This document shows positions 16,542-25,955 of a stretch of DNA of 62,026 nt, piece by piece. The first letter of the stretch is position 1. Every line of letters starts with the position of its first letter. The stretch is from CAYZNE01 sp964461035. Lineage in GTDB: Archaea > Nanobdellota > Nanobdellia > Woesearchaeales > CAYZNE01. The stretch covers positions 1 to 62,026 of the forward strand of contig CAYWRI010000006.1 in assembly GCA_964461035.1 (NCBI GenBank), written 5' to 3'. The position numbers were made by a program, and so were the translations under genes. Below the pieces are notes generated by a model, which worked only from the letters and a program-made list of their open reading frames with translations, was not told the origin of the DNA and made no database searches.

Positions 16542-17945
16542 TTAATATCTGTAATGCTCTGATTTGTAAGGGCCTTCAATCTCAATACCAATGTACTTTG
16601 ATTGTTCAGGAGACATTTTTGTAAGTTTTATTCCTAATTTTGCCAAATGTAATCTTGCAACTTCTTCATCTAATTTTTTAGGCAAAATATAAACACCAAC
16701 TTTATAATCATTTTTCCAAAGTTCTATTTGTGCAAGACACTGATTTGTGAAAGAATTACTCATAACAAAACTAGGATGTCCTGTTGCACATCCAAGATTC
16801 ACAAGTCTTCCTTCTGCTAAAACAAAAATTTCATGGCCATTAGGAAAAATATATTTATCTGTTTGAGGTTTTATGTTTAGTCTTTTAACATTAGAATCTG
16901 CATTAAGTTTTTCTATTTGTATTTCATTATCAAAATGACCAATATTACAAACAATGGCCTGATCTTTCATTTTATACATATGATCTAATGTTATAATATC
17001 AAGATTTCCTGTAGAAGTTACAAATATGTTTGCAATTGGAAGTGCATCTTCAATAGTCATTACTTCAATACCTTCCATTGCAGCTTGCAATGCACATATT
17101 GGATCAATTTCTGTCACAATAACTCTCGCACCAAATCCTTTCATAGATTGAACACAACCCTTTCCAACATCACCATATCCACATACAAGAACAACTTTAC
17201 CTGCAATCATCACATCTGTAGCTCTTTTAATTCCATCAGCCAAAGATTCTCTACAACCATACAAATTATCAAATTTTGATTTTGTGACTGAATCATTAAC
17301 ATTCATTGCAGGAAATAATAATTTATTAGCTTTCATCATTTGATATAATCTATGGACTCCTGTTGTTGTTTCTTCTGAAACACCTTTTACTTCTTTAGAT
17401 ATTTCAGTCCATTTAGATTTATTGAGTTCATATTCTTTTTTTAATATTACCATGAGTTCTCTAAAATCTTCTCCTTCAGAGGAATAATCTTTTTCAAGAA
17501 GCTTAGGATTTTTTTCTACTTCTACACCTTTATGAATCATTAAAGTTGCATCTCCACCATCGTCAACAATAAGTTGGGGTCCTTTTCCTTCTCCAAAATC
17601 TAATGCATTTTTTGTACACCACCAATATTCTTCTAGTGATTCTCCTTTCCATGCAAAAACAGGAACTCCTATTTTTGCTATTGCTGCAGCAGCATGATCT
17701 TGTGTAGAGAAAATATTACATGATGACCATCTTACATCTGCACCAAGCTCAACAAGTGTTTCAATAAGAACTGCTGTTTGAATAGTCATATGCAATGAAC
17801 CCATAATTCTTACACCTTTAAGTGGTTTTTCAGAACTATATTTTTTTCTTACTGCCATTAAGCCAGGCATTTCTTTTTCAGCTATTTCGATTTCTTTTTC
17901 TCCAAAGTCTGCTAAATTTATATCTTTTATTTTGTAGTTTTCCAT
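16542..17945 (-). CDS. ahcY: S-adenosylhomocysteine hydrolase, bacterial-type
   Basis: AhcY splits SAH into adenosine and homocysteine, relieving product inhibition of methyltransferases. The 467-residue protein has the NAD-binding CGYGDVGKG, substrate residues in NVNDSVTKSKFDN, and the C-terminal HYRY. The region around GKGPQLIVDDGGDATLM followed by a roughly 40-residue helical insertion, and the total length, fit the bacterial/plant form rather than the shorter archaeal one. It lies 19 nt downstream of a PfkB-family kinase in one operon. Confidence 0.95.
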   Translation of the reverse strand: MENYKIKDINLADFGEKEIEIAEKEMPGLMAVRKKYSSEKPLKGVRIMGSLHMTIQTAVLIETLVELGADVRWSSCNIFSTQDHAAAAIAKIGVPVFAWKGESLEEYWWCTKNALDFGEGKGPQLIVDDGGDATLMIHKGVEVEKNPKLLEKDYSSEGEDFRELMVILKKEYELNKSKWTEISKEVKGVSEETTTGVHRLYQMMKANKLLFPAMNVNDSVTKSKFDNLYGCRESLADGIKRATDVMIAGKVVLVCGYGDVGKGCVQSMKGFGARVIVTEIDPICALQAAMEGIEVMTIEDALPIANIFVTSTGNLDIITLDHMYKMKDQAIVCNIGHFDNEIQIEKLNADSNVKRLNIKPQTDKYIFPNGHEIFVLAEGRLVNLGCATGHPSFVMSNSFTNQCLAQIELWKNDYKVGVYILPKKLDEEVARLHLAKLGIKLTKMSPEQSKYIGIEIEGPYKSEHYRY

Positions 17946-17964
17946 TTTTACCTTATAATTAATT

Positions 17965-18867
17965 TTACTCGACTTTCATAAGTCTTTTCATTTGTTCATA
18001 TCTTTCATTAATTTGTTCATCAGTTAATGTTATTAACTTATCAAAACTAAATTCTTCTGCATTAAAAGATGCTATAACATTTGCATAAAGCATTGCTTTT
18101 CTTAAATTAACAGGAGAATAACCATTTTTAGCAATATAACCTATTATTGTTCCTCCAAAACTATCTCCACAACCAGTTGGATCTTTGAGATTAGCTAATG
18201 GAAAACCAGGCATGATAAATGTTTGAGCTTTTGTAAAAAGCATTGCACCATGTTCACCTTTTTTTATTATTATTGCTTTAAGAGCTAATTCATCAAGTGC
18301 TTTTTGAGCACAAATTCTAAGATTTAGTTCTTCAAATAATGCTCTTGCTTCAGCATCATTAAGTATTAAGATGTCTACTTTTTTTATTGCGTCTAAAAGT
18401 GAGTCTTTTTCAGAACTTATCCAGAAATTCATAGTATCAAGTATTATTACTTTGGGTGCTTTTAATTGTTCTATTACTTTAATTTGAAGTCCAGGACATA
18501 AATTTCCTAGAAAAACATATTCTGCATTTTTATATTCTTTAGGTAAAACTGCATCAAAATCTTGTAAAGAATTAAGTTCTGTATCTATTGTTTTTGCTTC
18601 ATTCATGTTACCAGTATACAGTCCTTTCCAAGCAAATGTTTTTCCTTTTTTTATTATCTTACTTATATCAATCTTTCTTTTGTTCAGTATTTCTAAGGTT
18701 TTTTGAGGAAAATCGTCGCCTATTATACTTACAATTCCAGGTTCTGTAAAAAATGATGCTGCTACAGCAGAATATGTTGCACTTCCACCAATAGATACTT
18801 CTTTTTCTCCAGCAGGAGTTTTAATATTATCTATTCCAATAGTTCCAAGAATAATACAATTTACCAT
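17965..18867 (-). CDS. PfkB-family kinase, possibly adenosine kinase
   Basis: A ribokinase-fold protein of about 300 residues: an N-terminal GGSATYSAVAAS substrate motif, NDAEAR in the middle and the signature DPTGCGDSFGG with the catalytic Asp. Its position immediately before ahcY suggests it phosphorylates adenosine released by SAH hydrolysis, pulling that reversible reaction forward. This is a context inference; PfkB kinases also act on sugars and other nucleosides. ATG 18867 is preferred; ATG 18888 would add seven residues. Confidence 0.85.
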   Translation of the reverse strand: MVNCIILGTIGIDNIKTPAGEKEVSIGGSATYSAVAASFFTEPGIVSIIGDDFPQKTLEILNKRKIDISKIIKKGKTFAWKGLYTGNMNEAKTIDTELNSLQDFDAVLPKEYKNAEYVFLGNLCPGLQIKVIEQLKAPKVIILDTMNFWISSEKDSLLDAIKKVDILILNDAEARALFEELNLRICAQKALDELALKAIIIKKGEHGAMLFTKAQTFIMPGFPLANLKDPTGCGDSFGGTIIGYIAKNGYSPVNLRKAMLYANVIASFNAEEFSFDKLITLTDEQINERYEQMKRLMKVE

Positions 18868-19045
18868 TTTATTTAAATACCTCAACATTACTCAAACACA
18901 TCACCAGTCACAATAGATTACTTAATTAATTTAATCTATTTTACTAATTTCATCTATGAAATCGCTCTTATTTTTAAAGGTTGTTATGTTATTATAATAA
19001 CTTTTTAACAAAGTTTTTAAGTGAAAGTTTCTTGCTATCTAAATA

Positions 19046-19741
19046 ATGAGACAAAGAAGATTGTTTAAATTTAGTAATGCGGTTCTTCCACTGATTGGTA
19101 TTAATATATTTATGTTTATTATACAATCAATTTTAGGAGATGGGTTTACTGCTTCTTTCATGCTTGTATCTTCAGATATTCTTGCAAGACCTTGGATAAT
19201 TTTAACACACATGTTTTTACATGCAAATTTGACTCATCTTTTTTTTAATATGTATGCACTGCTAATGTTTGGTTCGTTAATAGAATCAAAAATAGGAACA
19301 AAGAGATTTTTAACAGTGTACTTTTTAGCAGGAATTCTTGCAGCAATTATTCCTTTTTATGATGCAGCACTTGGCGCAAGTGGAGCAATAATGGGAATCA
19401 TAGGTATTGTTATAATGTTATTACCTGATTTACCTGTTTTATTATTCTTTTTTATACCTATGAGCATGAGAACTGCAGGAATTATATTTGCATTATTTGA
19501 TTTATTTGGAGCATTTTTACCACTAAGTACTGGAATTGCACATTATGCTCATCTTGTTGGTCTCATGGTGGGAATAATCTATGGATATTATCTGTTAAAA
19601 ACAAAAAAACAATTTAGAAAAAGTTTTACTTCTCCACATCAAAAGAAAAAATATTCTAATGTTATTGATGTTGATTATAATGAAGTCATTGAAATGGATG
19701 AAAATGATATTAATGAATATCTGAAAAATGGACGATTATAA
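19046..19741 (+). CDS. Rhomboid-family intramembrane serine protease
   Basis: A 231-residue membrane protein of six helices with the rhomboid catalytic set: HANLTHLFFNMYAL in helix 2, the nucleophile in GASGAIMG, and the catalytic His in HYAHLVG. An Arg/Lys-rich segment and acidic C-terminal tail (about residues 190-231) follow on the cytoplasmic side. Rhomboids cut membrane proteins inside or near the bilayer; no substrate is apparent. Single gene with an AT-rich promoter region upstream. Confidence 0.93.
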   Translation: MRQRRLFKFSNAVLPLIGINIFMFIIQSILGDGFTASFMLVSSDILARPWIILTHMFLHANLTHLFFNMYALLMFGSLIESKIGTKRFLTVYFLAGILAAIIPFYDAALGASGAIMGIIGIVIMLLPDLPVLLFFFIPMSMRTAGIIFALFDLFGAFLPLSTGIAHYAHLVGLMVGIIYGYYLLKTKKQFRKSFTSPHQKKKYSNVIDVDYNEVIEMDENDINEYLKNGRL

Positions 19742-20024
19742 ATTAGTTAGACCTTTTATTTATTTCTAATCAAAAAATGACCTCCTCCCCACTCTAAATC
19801 TTCTATTTATGCTTTAACATGACCAAAATTTTCAATTTTGATTTATTATTGATTAAAAATCAATAATGACCAAAAATAACACATTTTTGATTTATGCATT
19901 AACATGACTAAAAATCAAGGATTTTTTATTTCGAAAACCAAAGGTTTTTGCATAGGTTACAGTGTTGGCTTTTTGAGAATAATATTCGAATTTAGTCAGA
20001 ATCTCTTCGAAAAAATCTAAGTTA
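19742..20024. repeat. Intergenic hairpins and an imperfect direct repeat
   Basis: A stretch close to atttatgctttaacatgacc near 19807 recurs near 19892 with two changes. Around it are perfect hairpins: attattgatt-aaa-aatcaataat (10-bp arms), caaaatt-ttc-aattttg, aaaaatc-aag-gattttt and aaaacc-aaa-ggtttt. No coding frame is supported. It separates the rhomboid gene from the AAA+ cluster. Confidence 0.45.
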
Positions 20025-20034
20025 ATTATATATT
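20025..20034 (+). promoter_or_regulatory. TATA-like box of the AAA+ cluster
   Basis: attatatatt ends 22 nt before the ATG at 20057. No promoter of similar quality is seen between the three genes, which supports one transcript. Confidence 0.5.
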
Positions 20035-20056
20035 GTTTTATGCCTCTTTCATATTT

Positions 20057-21394
20057 ATGACAACTCAACAAGAAACAACTCTTGAACAAAAAGAATTAGA
20101 ACAAATCAATTCAAATAATAAAACAGAAACAAAAAGTCTAGAAGAAATATTATCTAAAAAAGGATATGATTTAACTCCTTATGAAATTGAAAATTTAATC
20201 AGCAATATTATGTCTATCCAAAATTATAATGTAAAAAGTTCTGCAGTTGTATTTCTAAATTCCATACTTAAAAATGATGTAAACATATATGAATATATGG
20301 AAGAAAATAAATACAAATTAAAAACAAATGGTTATGAGAAAAGTCTGCAAAGTTTAGAATCACTTGCATTACAAGAAAAATTAGCTCTTAAAAATCTTGT
20401 AAACTTAATCAATAAAAATCAGGATTATCTTAGTCAGTTTACTTTATCAGAAAAAATATCGAGATTTTTTTACAAAATCCTAAATAATATAAAAGCAATA
20501 GAATCTCTTGATGAAAGAGTACATATGAGTAATTTTGTAGAGTATATTGATAATACCAAATCAAATATTGAACAACATCTTAAAAGATCTATAAATTTAA
20601 AAGAAGAAAATTACAAATTATTATCTAGTAATAAAAATAAAGTAAAGTTTTTATTTAGAGAAATAAAAAGTGCTATAACTTTAGCAGAAAGAACTTCTGA
20701 AATAGTATCAAAACTTAATTCTGAAATAAAGACTTTAGAAACTCAAAAAAATGAATATGTTTCAAAAATAGATTTTTCAAATAGTTCTTCAGATAAGTCT
20801 TCAAAATTAGAAGAACTTTCAGAAGTTAAAAAAGATAATCTCGAGTCTTTAAAAATAAATGATTATGATGATGTATTGGATTCAGAAATAGATAAGAGAT
20901 ATGAAGAAATAATGAATTTAGAAGAAAGATCGACTAATGCAATAGATAATTCTCATGATCTTAAATTAAGTTATTTTGAAACAAAACAAGAAATAATTAA
21001 ATCACAGAATTTGAATTTTTTATATAATGATATAATTAGAGGTAACAGAAGATCATTAAATACTTTCAATAATATTTTAATCAGAGCAAGTAAAGGACTT
21101 TCTTTTACTGATGCGTATAATGAAGCAAGTAAGATGATAGAAATAAGTGCGAGTTTAGGAAATTATAATAAACAAAGAGAAGATGAATGTAAACTTTTAC
21201 AAAATGAAATTTTTCGAATAAGAGAAGAAACTTCTTCGCTTTCTAATGATTTTACGATTAATGAAGGACCTAATATATTAATTAGAAAATTAGAATCAAC
21301 AGAATCTCTTGATGCACTGAAAAAATTTGTGCAAGAAGAAGAAATGAAAGGCGGAATATATGAAAACAGAGATAAATCTAGTTCTTCCAAGTAG
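20057..21394 (+). CDS. Long coiled-coil protein, first gene of an AAA+ cluster
   Basis: A 445-residue soluble protein, almost entirely charged and helical, with heptad-rich stretches around residues 130-270 and 370-430. No enzyme motif is visible. The ATG at 20057 is chosen because it lies 22 nt after the TATA-like box; an upstream in-frame ATG at 20033 overlaps that box. Its end overlaps the AAA+ gene by 35 nt, so the two are translated together. It may be a scaffold or adaptor for the ATPase. I do not recognise the family. Confidence 0.75.
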   Translation: MTTQQETTLEQKELEQINSNNKTETKSLEEILSKKGYDLTPYEIENLISNIMSIQNYNVKSSAVVFLNSILKNDVNIYEYMEENKYKLKTNGYEKSLQSLESLALQEKLALKNLVNLINKNQDYLSQFTLSEKISRFFYKILNNIKAIESLDERVHMSNFVEYIDNTKSNIEQHLKRSINLKEENYKLLSSNKNKVKFLFREIKSAITLAERTSEIVSKLNSEIKTLETQKNEYVSKIDFSNSSSDKSSKLEELSEVKKDNLESLKINDYDDVLDSEIDKRYEEIMNLEERSTNAIDNSHDLKLSYFETKQEIIKSQNLNFLYNDIIRGNRRSLNTFNNILIRASKGLSFTDAYNEASKMIEISASLGNYNKQREDECKLLQNEIFRIREETSSLSNDFTINEGPNILIRKLESTESLDALKKFVQEEEMKGGIYENRDKSSSSK

Positions 21395-22862
21395 TTTCAA
21401 ATCTGAAGAAAACACAAATGAAATTGATAAAGAGATTTCTGAATTGTTAAATTTTAAGGATTCAGAATTTTCAGACTTTATGAACGCATATTCTATTGCA
21501 TTACATCAATTAAATGACTATGCTAAAAAAGAAGATATGAAATATAATATGCAATTTTGTAATAATCTCGCATTGTATTCTTGTTTAATTCTTTATACAA
21601 ATTTTACAAGAACAACTGAAAGTTTTAAGATGAATTTTAAAACACATTTTAATAATGTTTCAGATATTGTATCTTCAACAACCAATATAATAAAACATAA
21701 TCTTTCCAGATTTGAAAAGATAAAATCTTTTAATAATAGTTATTCAATTATATATACCTCTTTAGAAAAACAGACAAAAGAATATTTAACTTCTTATAAT
21801 AGTTCAAATTTAGATGTAATAAATTTTCAAAGAAATAAATCGATTTTTGTTTATCCCAGTTTAGAATTTAAGGTTCTTTCAAATGATTTAGAACTTGATA
21901 AAGATAAAATAAATTCTAAAACCTCAATTGATATAAGTTCAGCATTTATCAGTTCAGAGAATAAAATAAATTCTTATAATGATGAAAAAATTGCAGGTAA
22001 TAAGACTGCGATTAAAACTCTCAGAATTATGGCAGATCTTCTTCTCTGTTATGATATTAAAACTAAAAAAAATCCTACTTTGGATTATTTAGATGTTCCA
22101 AAAATAGTAACAATGATTGGTCCTGCAGGAACTGGTAAAACAATGATGATAAATCATATTATTAAATATTTATTTTCTAAATCAAGAGAATTAAATAAAG
22201 CATTTTCTTTTGTTCCAATAGATGGAACTATTAAAAGTGAATATCATGGTGTTTCTCAGAGAAATTTAAAAGAAAGATTTGATATTATGTATAGAGGTGA
22301 ACAAATTTATTTAATGAGTCTTGAAGAGATTGATACTAAAGTTTTTTCAAGAAATATGGGTTCTTTGTCATCTTCTTCTGAATTGTCTTTTACTGGAACA
22401 TTTTTAGAATGTATTAATGGAATAAATAATTATCTGGGTAATTTTATGTTATTAGTAACTTCAAATAGAAATTTGAATACTGATTCCGGATTAAAATCTA
22501 GACTTATGGAAAATGTTGTGTATGTTAAAGGTTTAGAATCTAGACAAGATTATATAACTGTTTTTAATAACAAATTAAAAAAGCTTGATGCATTAGAAAA
22601 AGTCAATGTTTCAGATTGGAATGAAATTGCACAGACTTGTGTAATTCAAAATTTTCAAGGAAGAGATATTGCAAATATTTGTAAACAAATATATTTGAAT
22701 ACTTTGAATCAACTTGATACATCTTTATTGCATAAAAAAATAAACTCGGTGCAAGAAGTTTTGAAAGAAAATATTAGCAATATTACAGATGACACCATAA
22801 TGAATGTGATAGAAAAATATTCTAAAAATTCAAATATAATGTCTGAAGATTATCTGATTTAA
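21360..22862 (+). CDS. AAA+ ATPase with helical N-terminal domain
   Basis: A 500-residue protein. Residues 1-245 are a helical region of unknown type. The AAA module follows: Walker A GPAGTGKT at 254-261, a pore-loop-like SEYHGVSQRNLKERF, a Walker-B-like LEEID at 321-325 (Glu-Glu in place of the usual Asp-Glu), sensor 1 TSN at 367-369 and an Arg-finger candidate Arg381. The pore loop and second region of homology place it in the classical AAA clade, whose members thread or remodel proteins. It overlaps its upstream neighbour and sits 1 nt before the downstream gene. Confidence 0.85.
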   Translation: MKTEINLVLPSSFKSEENTNEIDKEISELLNFKDSEFSDFMNAYSIALHQLNDYAKKEDMKYNMQFCNNLALYSCLILYTNFTRTTESFKMNFKTHFNNVSDIVSSTTNIIKHNLSRFEKIKSFNNSYSIIYTSLEKQTKEYLTSYNSSNLDVINFQRNKSIFVYPSLEFKVLSNDLELDKDKINSKTSIDISSAFISSENKINSYNDEKIAGNKTAIKTLRIMADLLLCYDIKTKKNPTLDYLDVPKIVTMIGPAGTGKTMMINHIIKYLFSKSRELNKAFSFVPIDGTIKSEYHGVSQRNLKERFDIMYRGEQIYLMSLEEIDTKVFSRNMGSLSSSSELSFTGTFLECINGINNYLGNFMLLVTSNRNLNTDSGLKSRLMENVVYVKGLESRQDYITVFNNKLKKLDALEKVNVSDWNEIAQTCVIQNFQGRDIANICKQIYLNTLNQLDTSLLHKKINSVQEVLKENISNITDDTIMNVIEKYSKNSNIMSEDYLI

Positions 22863-22863
22863 A

Positions 22864-23880
22864 ATGGGTGATGAAATTAAAATTGATTTTGAAAATCAAT
22901 CAACGAATCATGAAAAACTCTATAATGATTATGGATTTCAGGAAACTACAAATAATTTGTATTTTGAAATAAAAAATCTTGAAGGTTTACTTTCTAAATT
23001 TGAAACAGATTTTTCAGCGAATAAGAAATGGAGAAAATCATTTAAATACTATAAAAAAGAAAAAAATCATATCCTGGATCATTATAAACCAATAAGACAA
23101 AAAATTAACAAAGTGTCTAAATTAAAAGGGAAAAATAGTTCTCAAAGTATTCATTTTTTACAAAAAAAAGAAGAATTAGATCAGAAAATAGAATCATTAA
23201 TTAAAGATATTGAAAAATCACAAAAAACAAACGGTTGGAAAATAATTGGAAATACATTTGGAGTTATAGGTCTTTTTGCAGCGCTTTTTGAAATGGGAAA
23301 ATTTGGTTATGAAAATGCGTCTACCATGGATCGATTCTTTAGTAAACAATATGAAAACATAAGTTCATATTTTATTAAAATTACTGAAAAAGCTAATGAA
23401 CAAATCGAATCATTAATTGTAGATAATTTATCTGAAGAACAATATTCTTTAATTTATAATGAAACTAATTTTGAAAAACCTAATACAACTAGTCCAAAAA
23501 GTTTTATTAATAATTTATCTGTTAATAATTATTCTTTAATTTCCAGTCAAATAAAAAACAAACATCGTATGATAGAAGTTAATAATTCAAATAAACTTAA
23601 TAAAAATATATCTCATTATTTTTTAGAAAATTATGAACCCGAAAATTTAAATTCTGTTGAATCTAAATTAGAAACAATAGAAGATTTAAGCTATAAAGAT
23701 GATAAACCAAGCATAATAAAAGATACAGGTAATGAAAATAAAGATTTTATTTCTAATAAAGCTACTACTAAAGATAATATAATGCACGCAAAAATAAGTT
23801 GGTATAATTTTAAGAAATATGTAACTTGGGACAACATTAAGAAATATTTTAATAAAACTTTAGCAGACTTAAATATTTAA
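22864..23880 (+). CDS. Membrane-anchored coiled-coil protein, third gene of the AAA+ cluster
   Basis: A 338-residue protein. Residues 1-120 are charged and helical (a Lys-rich coiled coil), residues about 125-150 form one transmembrane segment (IIGNTFGVIGLFAALFE), and the rest is a polar Asn/Ser-rich segment. It begins 1 nt after the AAA+ stop, so the three genes form one operon. It could anchor the ATPase at the membrane. Family not recognised. The end overlaps the convergent exporter gene by 4 nt. Confidence 0.75.
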   Translation: MGDEIKIDFENQSTNHEKLYNDYGFQETTNNLYFEIKNLEGLLSKFETDFSANKKWRKSFKYYKKEKNHILDHYKPIRQKINKVSKLKGKNSSQSIHFLQKKEELDQKIESLIKDIEKSQKTNGWKIIGNTFGVIGLFAALFEMGKFGYENASTMDRFFSKQYENISSYFIKITEKANEQIESLIVDNLSEEQYSLIYNETNFEKPNTTSPKSFINNLSVNNYSLISSQIKNKHRMIEVNNSNKLNKNISHYFLENYEPENLNSVESKLETIEDLSYKDDKPSIIKDTGNENKDFISNKATTKDNIMHAKISWYNFKKYVTWDNIKKYFNKTLADLNI

Positions 23881-24350
23881 AAAATGGCTTTACCAGATAG
23901 CATAATCAAACAAACAAGGGTTCCTGCAATTACAACACCAACAAGATTAATCCAAAAGAATTTTCTTTGTTTTATTCCTAATAGATACGCTGCAAGTGCA
24001 CCAGTATAAGATCCTGTTCCTGGAAAAGGTATTCCAATAAAAAGGGCTAATGCAAATGGACCATATTTTTCTACTTTTGGTTTTATATTTTTTTGAATGT
24101 GTGCGACCTTTTTTTCATACAAAGTATTAATTATTTTTATTTTTCGCAATAAATTAATAAATTTATCAATTATGAAATAAACAATAGGTCCTAGCAATAT
24201 ATTGATAATTATAGCTACAATACTTCCATATAACCAACCTAATGTGAGATTAGAAACTGCAAAAAACGCATAAGGTATTGCCGCTCTTAATTCAAATGTG
24301 GGTATAAGCGTTAAAAGAATTATTTTTAAAAAAAAATTTATCACTTGCAC
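23877..24350 (-). CDS. Small multidrug export (PF06695-like) membrane protein
   Basis: A 157-residue protein with four or five hydrophobic helices and the family motifs ELRAAIPYAF near residue 20 and GPFALALFIGIPFPGTGSY in the centre. The family is annotated as small multidrug export protein but its function is poorly established. The start is a GTG at 24350; a second GTG at 24344 follows an AAGGTG site more closely and may be the real one. It sits just downstream of cca, with the ribosome-binding site at the cca stop codon. Confidence 0.8.
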   Translation of the reverse strand: MQVINFFLKIILLTLIPTFELRAAIPYAFFAVSNLTLGWLYGSIVAIIINILLGPIVYFIIDKFINLLRKIKIINTLYEKKVAHIQKNIKPKVEKYGPFALALFIGIPFPGTGSYTGALAAYLLGIKQRKFFWINLVGVVIAGTLVCLIMLSGKAIF

Positions 24351-24353
24351 ACC

Positions 24354-25643
24354 TTATCTCAATCTTTTAAGAATTTTTATAGTTTTTATTCTAGATTTTA
24401 CGTAATCATCTTTTAACGATTGTTCAGCAAGTTTTATTGGATCTTTATACTTTCTTTTTATTTTCAGGTATAATCTCTTATCTTTTTCAAAAACTTTTTT
24501 TCTGCCTTTGTGTTTAGCAATAAAATCTTGACAGTTTTTCCTTTGTCTTTTTGGTGGTCCAGGATGAACTACATAATCTGAAAGCTTTTCTTTGGTAATA
24601 ACAATATAAATGTGTTCAAAATCAAACCCAGATTCTTTAATTTGGAAATCATGATGTTTAAGTTCTTTTTCAATAAAGTTTTTTACTTTAAGAATGAATG
24701 AACCTTGGACATCTTTTGTTTTATCTTTCAAAGGTTCAACATTAAAAAACAGACACCAATCTTTAATATGTTTTTGTTTAACTTTTTTAAGATTCATTTT
24801 TTCTATCTTAAAAAAGTCTTTACTAGGATTATCTAAAAACTCTTGAGCTTTCAGTTTAAGAAGTTCATATTTTTCTTTGCTTAATGCAGCAGTAGCATTT
24901 CTACTATTATCAATTGGATCAATTAAAATAATCGGACTTTTTTGTTTTGCAGAACTTATATTTTTAAGAGGATCTTTTAATTTATTATCCACATCTATAA
25001 TTACTTTATTCTGCCAATATTTTGTTGAAGATATGAAATTAATAAATGAACCATAAAAGCTTATTAATAAATCAATACTGTGTCCGCTTAAACCTTTAAT
25101 ATAACTTTCAGCACCATATACTCCAATTGCCTTACAAAATTGTTTAGCTAATCTTACTTGATCTGCTAAATTAGGCATTTTATGTATTTGTTTTTTAATA
25201 TATCCTACATGTAAAGGACTTGCATCAGTAACATTTACTGCATCAGATGCATTAAATATTTTTAGAACAGGAACAACTTCAAAATCCATATTTCTATATG
25301 TAAATTGAAAATAATCTCTTGACCCATGTAAACGAGTATATTTGAACCCTAATTTATTTGAAACAAGTTTTAAAATTTTCTCTAGTATATCAGGTAACTC
25401 TTTATCATTATACTCAGGACTAAATCTAACAAAAAGATCTATATCATGATCATCTTTTAGATATGTTCCTTTAGCTACACTACCACCTTTAACACATTCT
25501 GTAACAATGTTTTCTGCACGAATAGCTACATTAAACCAAGATACAACCCTATTTACTTCAGATATGAAATTATCTGAATATTTTTTTTCAGGTCTTAAAG
25601 TTGTTAAAATACTTGAAAATATTTCATTATATTTTTCTATCAT
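24354..25643 (-). CDS. cca: CCA-adding tRNA nucleotidyltransferase, archaeal class I
   Basis: The enzyme builds or repairs the CCA end of tRNAs, which none of the tRNA genes here encode. The 429-residue protein has the class I nucleotidyltransferase core GGSVAKGTYLKDDHDIDLF with the paired catalytic Asp residues, the third Asp in FEVVPVLK, and the archaeal C-terminal head and tail (HPGPPKRQ and downstream basic residues). Length matches archaeal CCA enzymes. It is followed at once by the small exporter gene. Confidence 0.93.
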   Translation of the reverse strand: MIEKYNEIFSSILTTLRPEKKYSDNFISEVNRVVSWFNVAIRAENIVTECVKGGSVAKGTYLKDDHDIDLFVRFSPEYNDKELPDILEKILKLVSNKLGFKYTRLHGSRDYFQFTYRNMDFEVVPVLKIFNASDAVNVTDASPLHVGYIKKQIHKMPNLADQVRLAKQFCKAIGVYGAESYIKGLSGHSIDLLISFYGSFINFISSTKYWQNKVIIDVDNKLKDPLKNISSAKQKSPIILIDPIDNSRNATAALSKEKYELLKLKAQEFLDNPSKDFFKIEKMNLKKVKQKHIKDWCLFFNVEPLKDKTKDVQGSFILKVKNFIEKELKHHDFQIKESGFDFEHIYIVITKEKLSDYVVHPGPPKRQRKNCQDFIAKHKGRKKVFEKDKRLYLKIKRKYKDPIKLAEQSLKDDYVKSRIKTIKILKRLR

Positions 25644-25955
25644 ATAGTATCACATTAAACAATCTTAATCAATTATTAGTTCATTGACAATTTATCAATA
25701 AACCTTAATAAGTCACTAAATAAAAACTGCTATTTAAGAGAATTTAAAAACTACTATATAAATATTCCTATTTTTAGTCAGTTAATTTATAAATGCCTTT
25801 TTATATGTTCTTATTTTTTCCTGATTAAATAAACTTAAAATAATTAAATACTGCAAGGATTAGAATAAAAAGGTGATAGATTATAGATTATTGTTGATTA
25901 ATATGCAACCAAATCTTAGTTGAAAAATACACTTATTTTATGATTTTGTGCAATA
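25644..25955. other. Intergenic region upstream of cca
   Basis: About 310 nt of very AT-rich DNA between two minus-strand genes. A TATA-like tactatataaatattc lies near 25752-25768, too far from cca to be its obvious promoter. I see no gene or stable structure. Confidence 0.4.
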
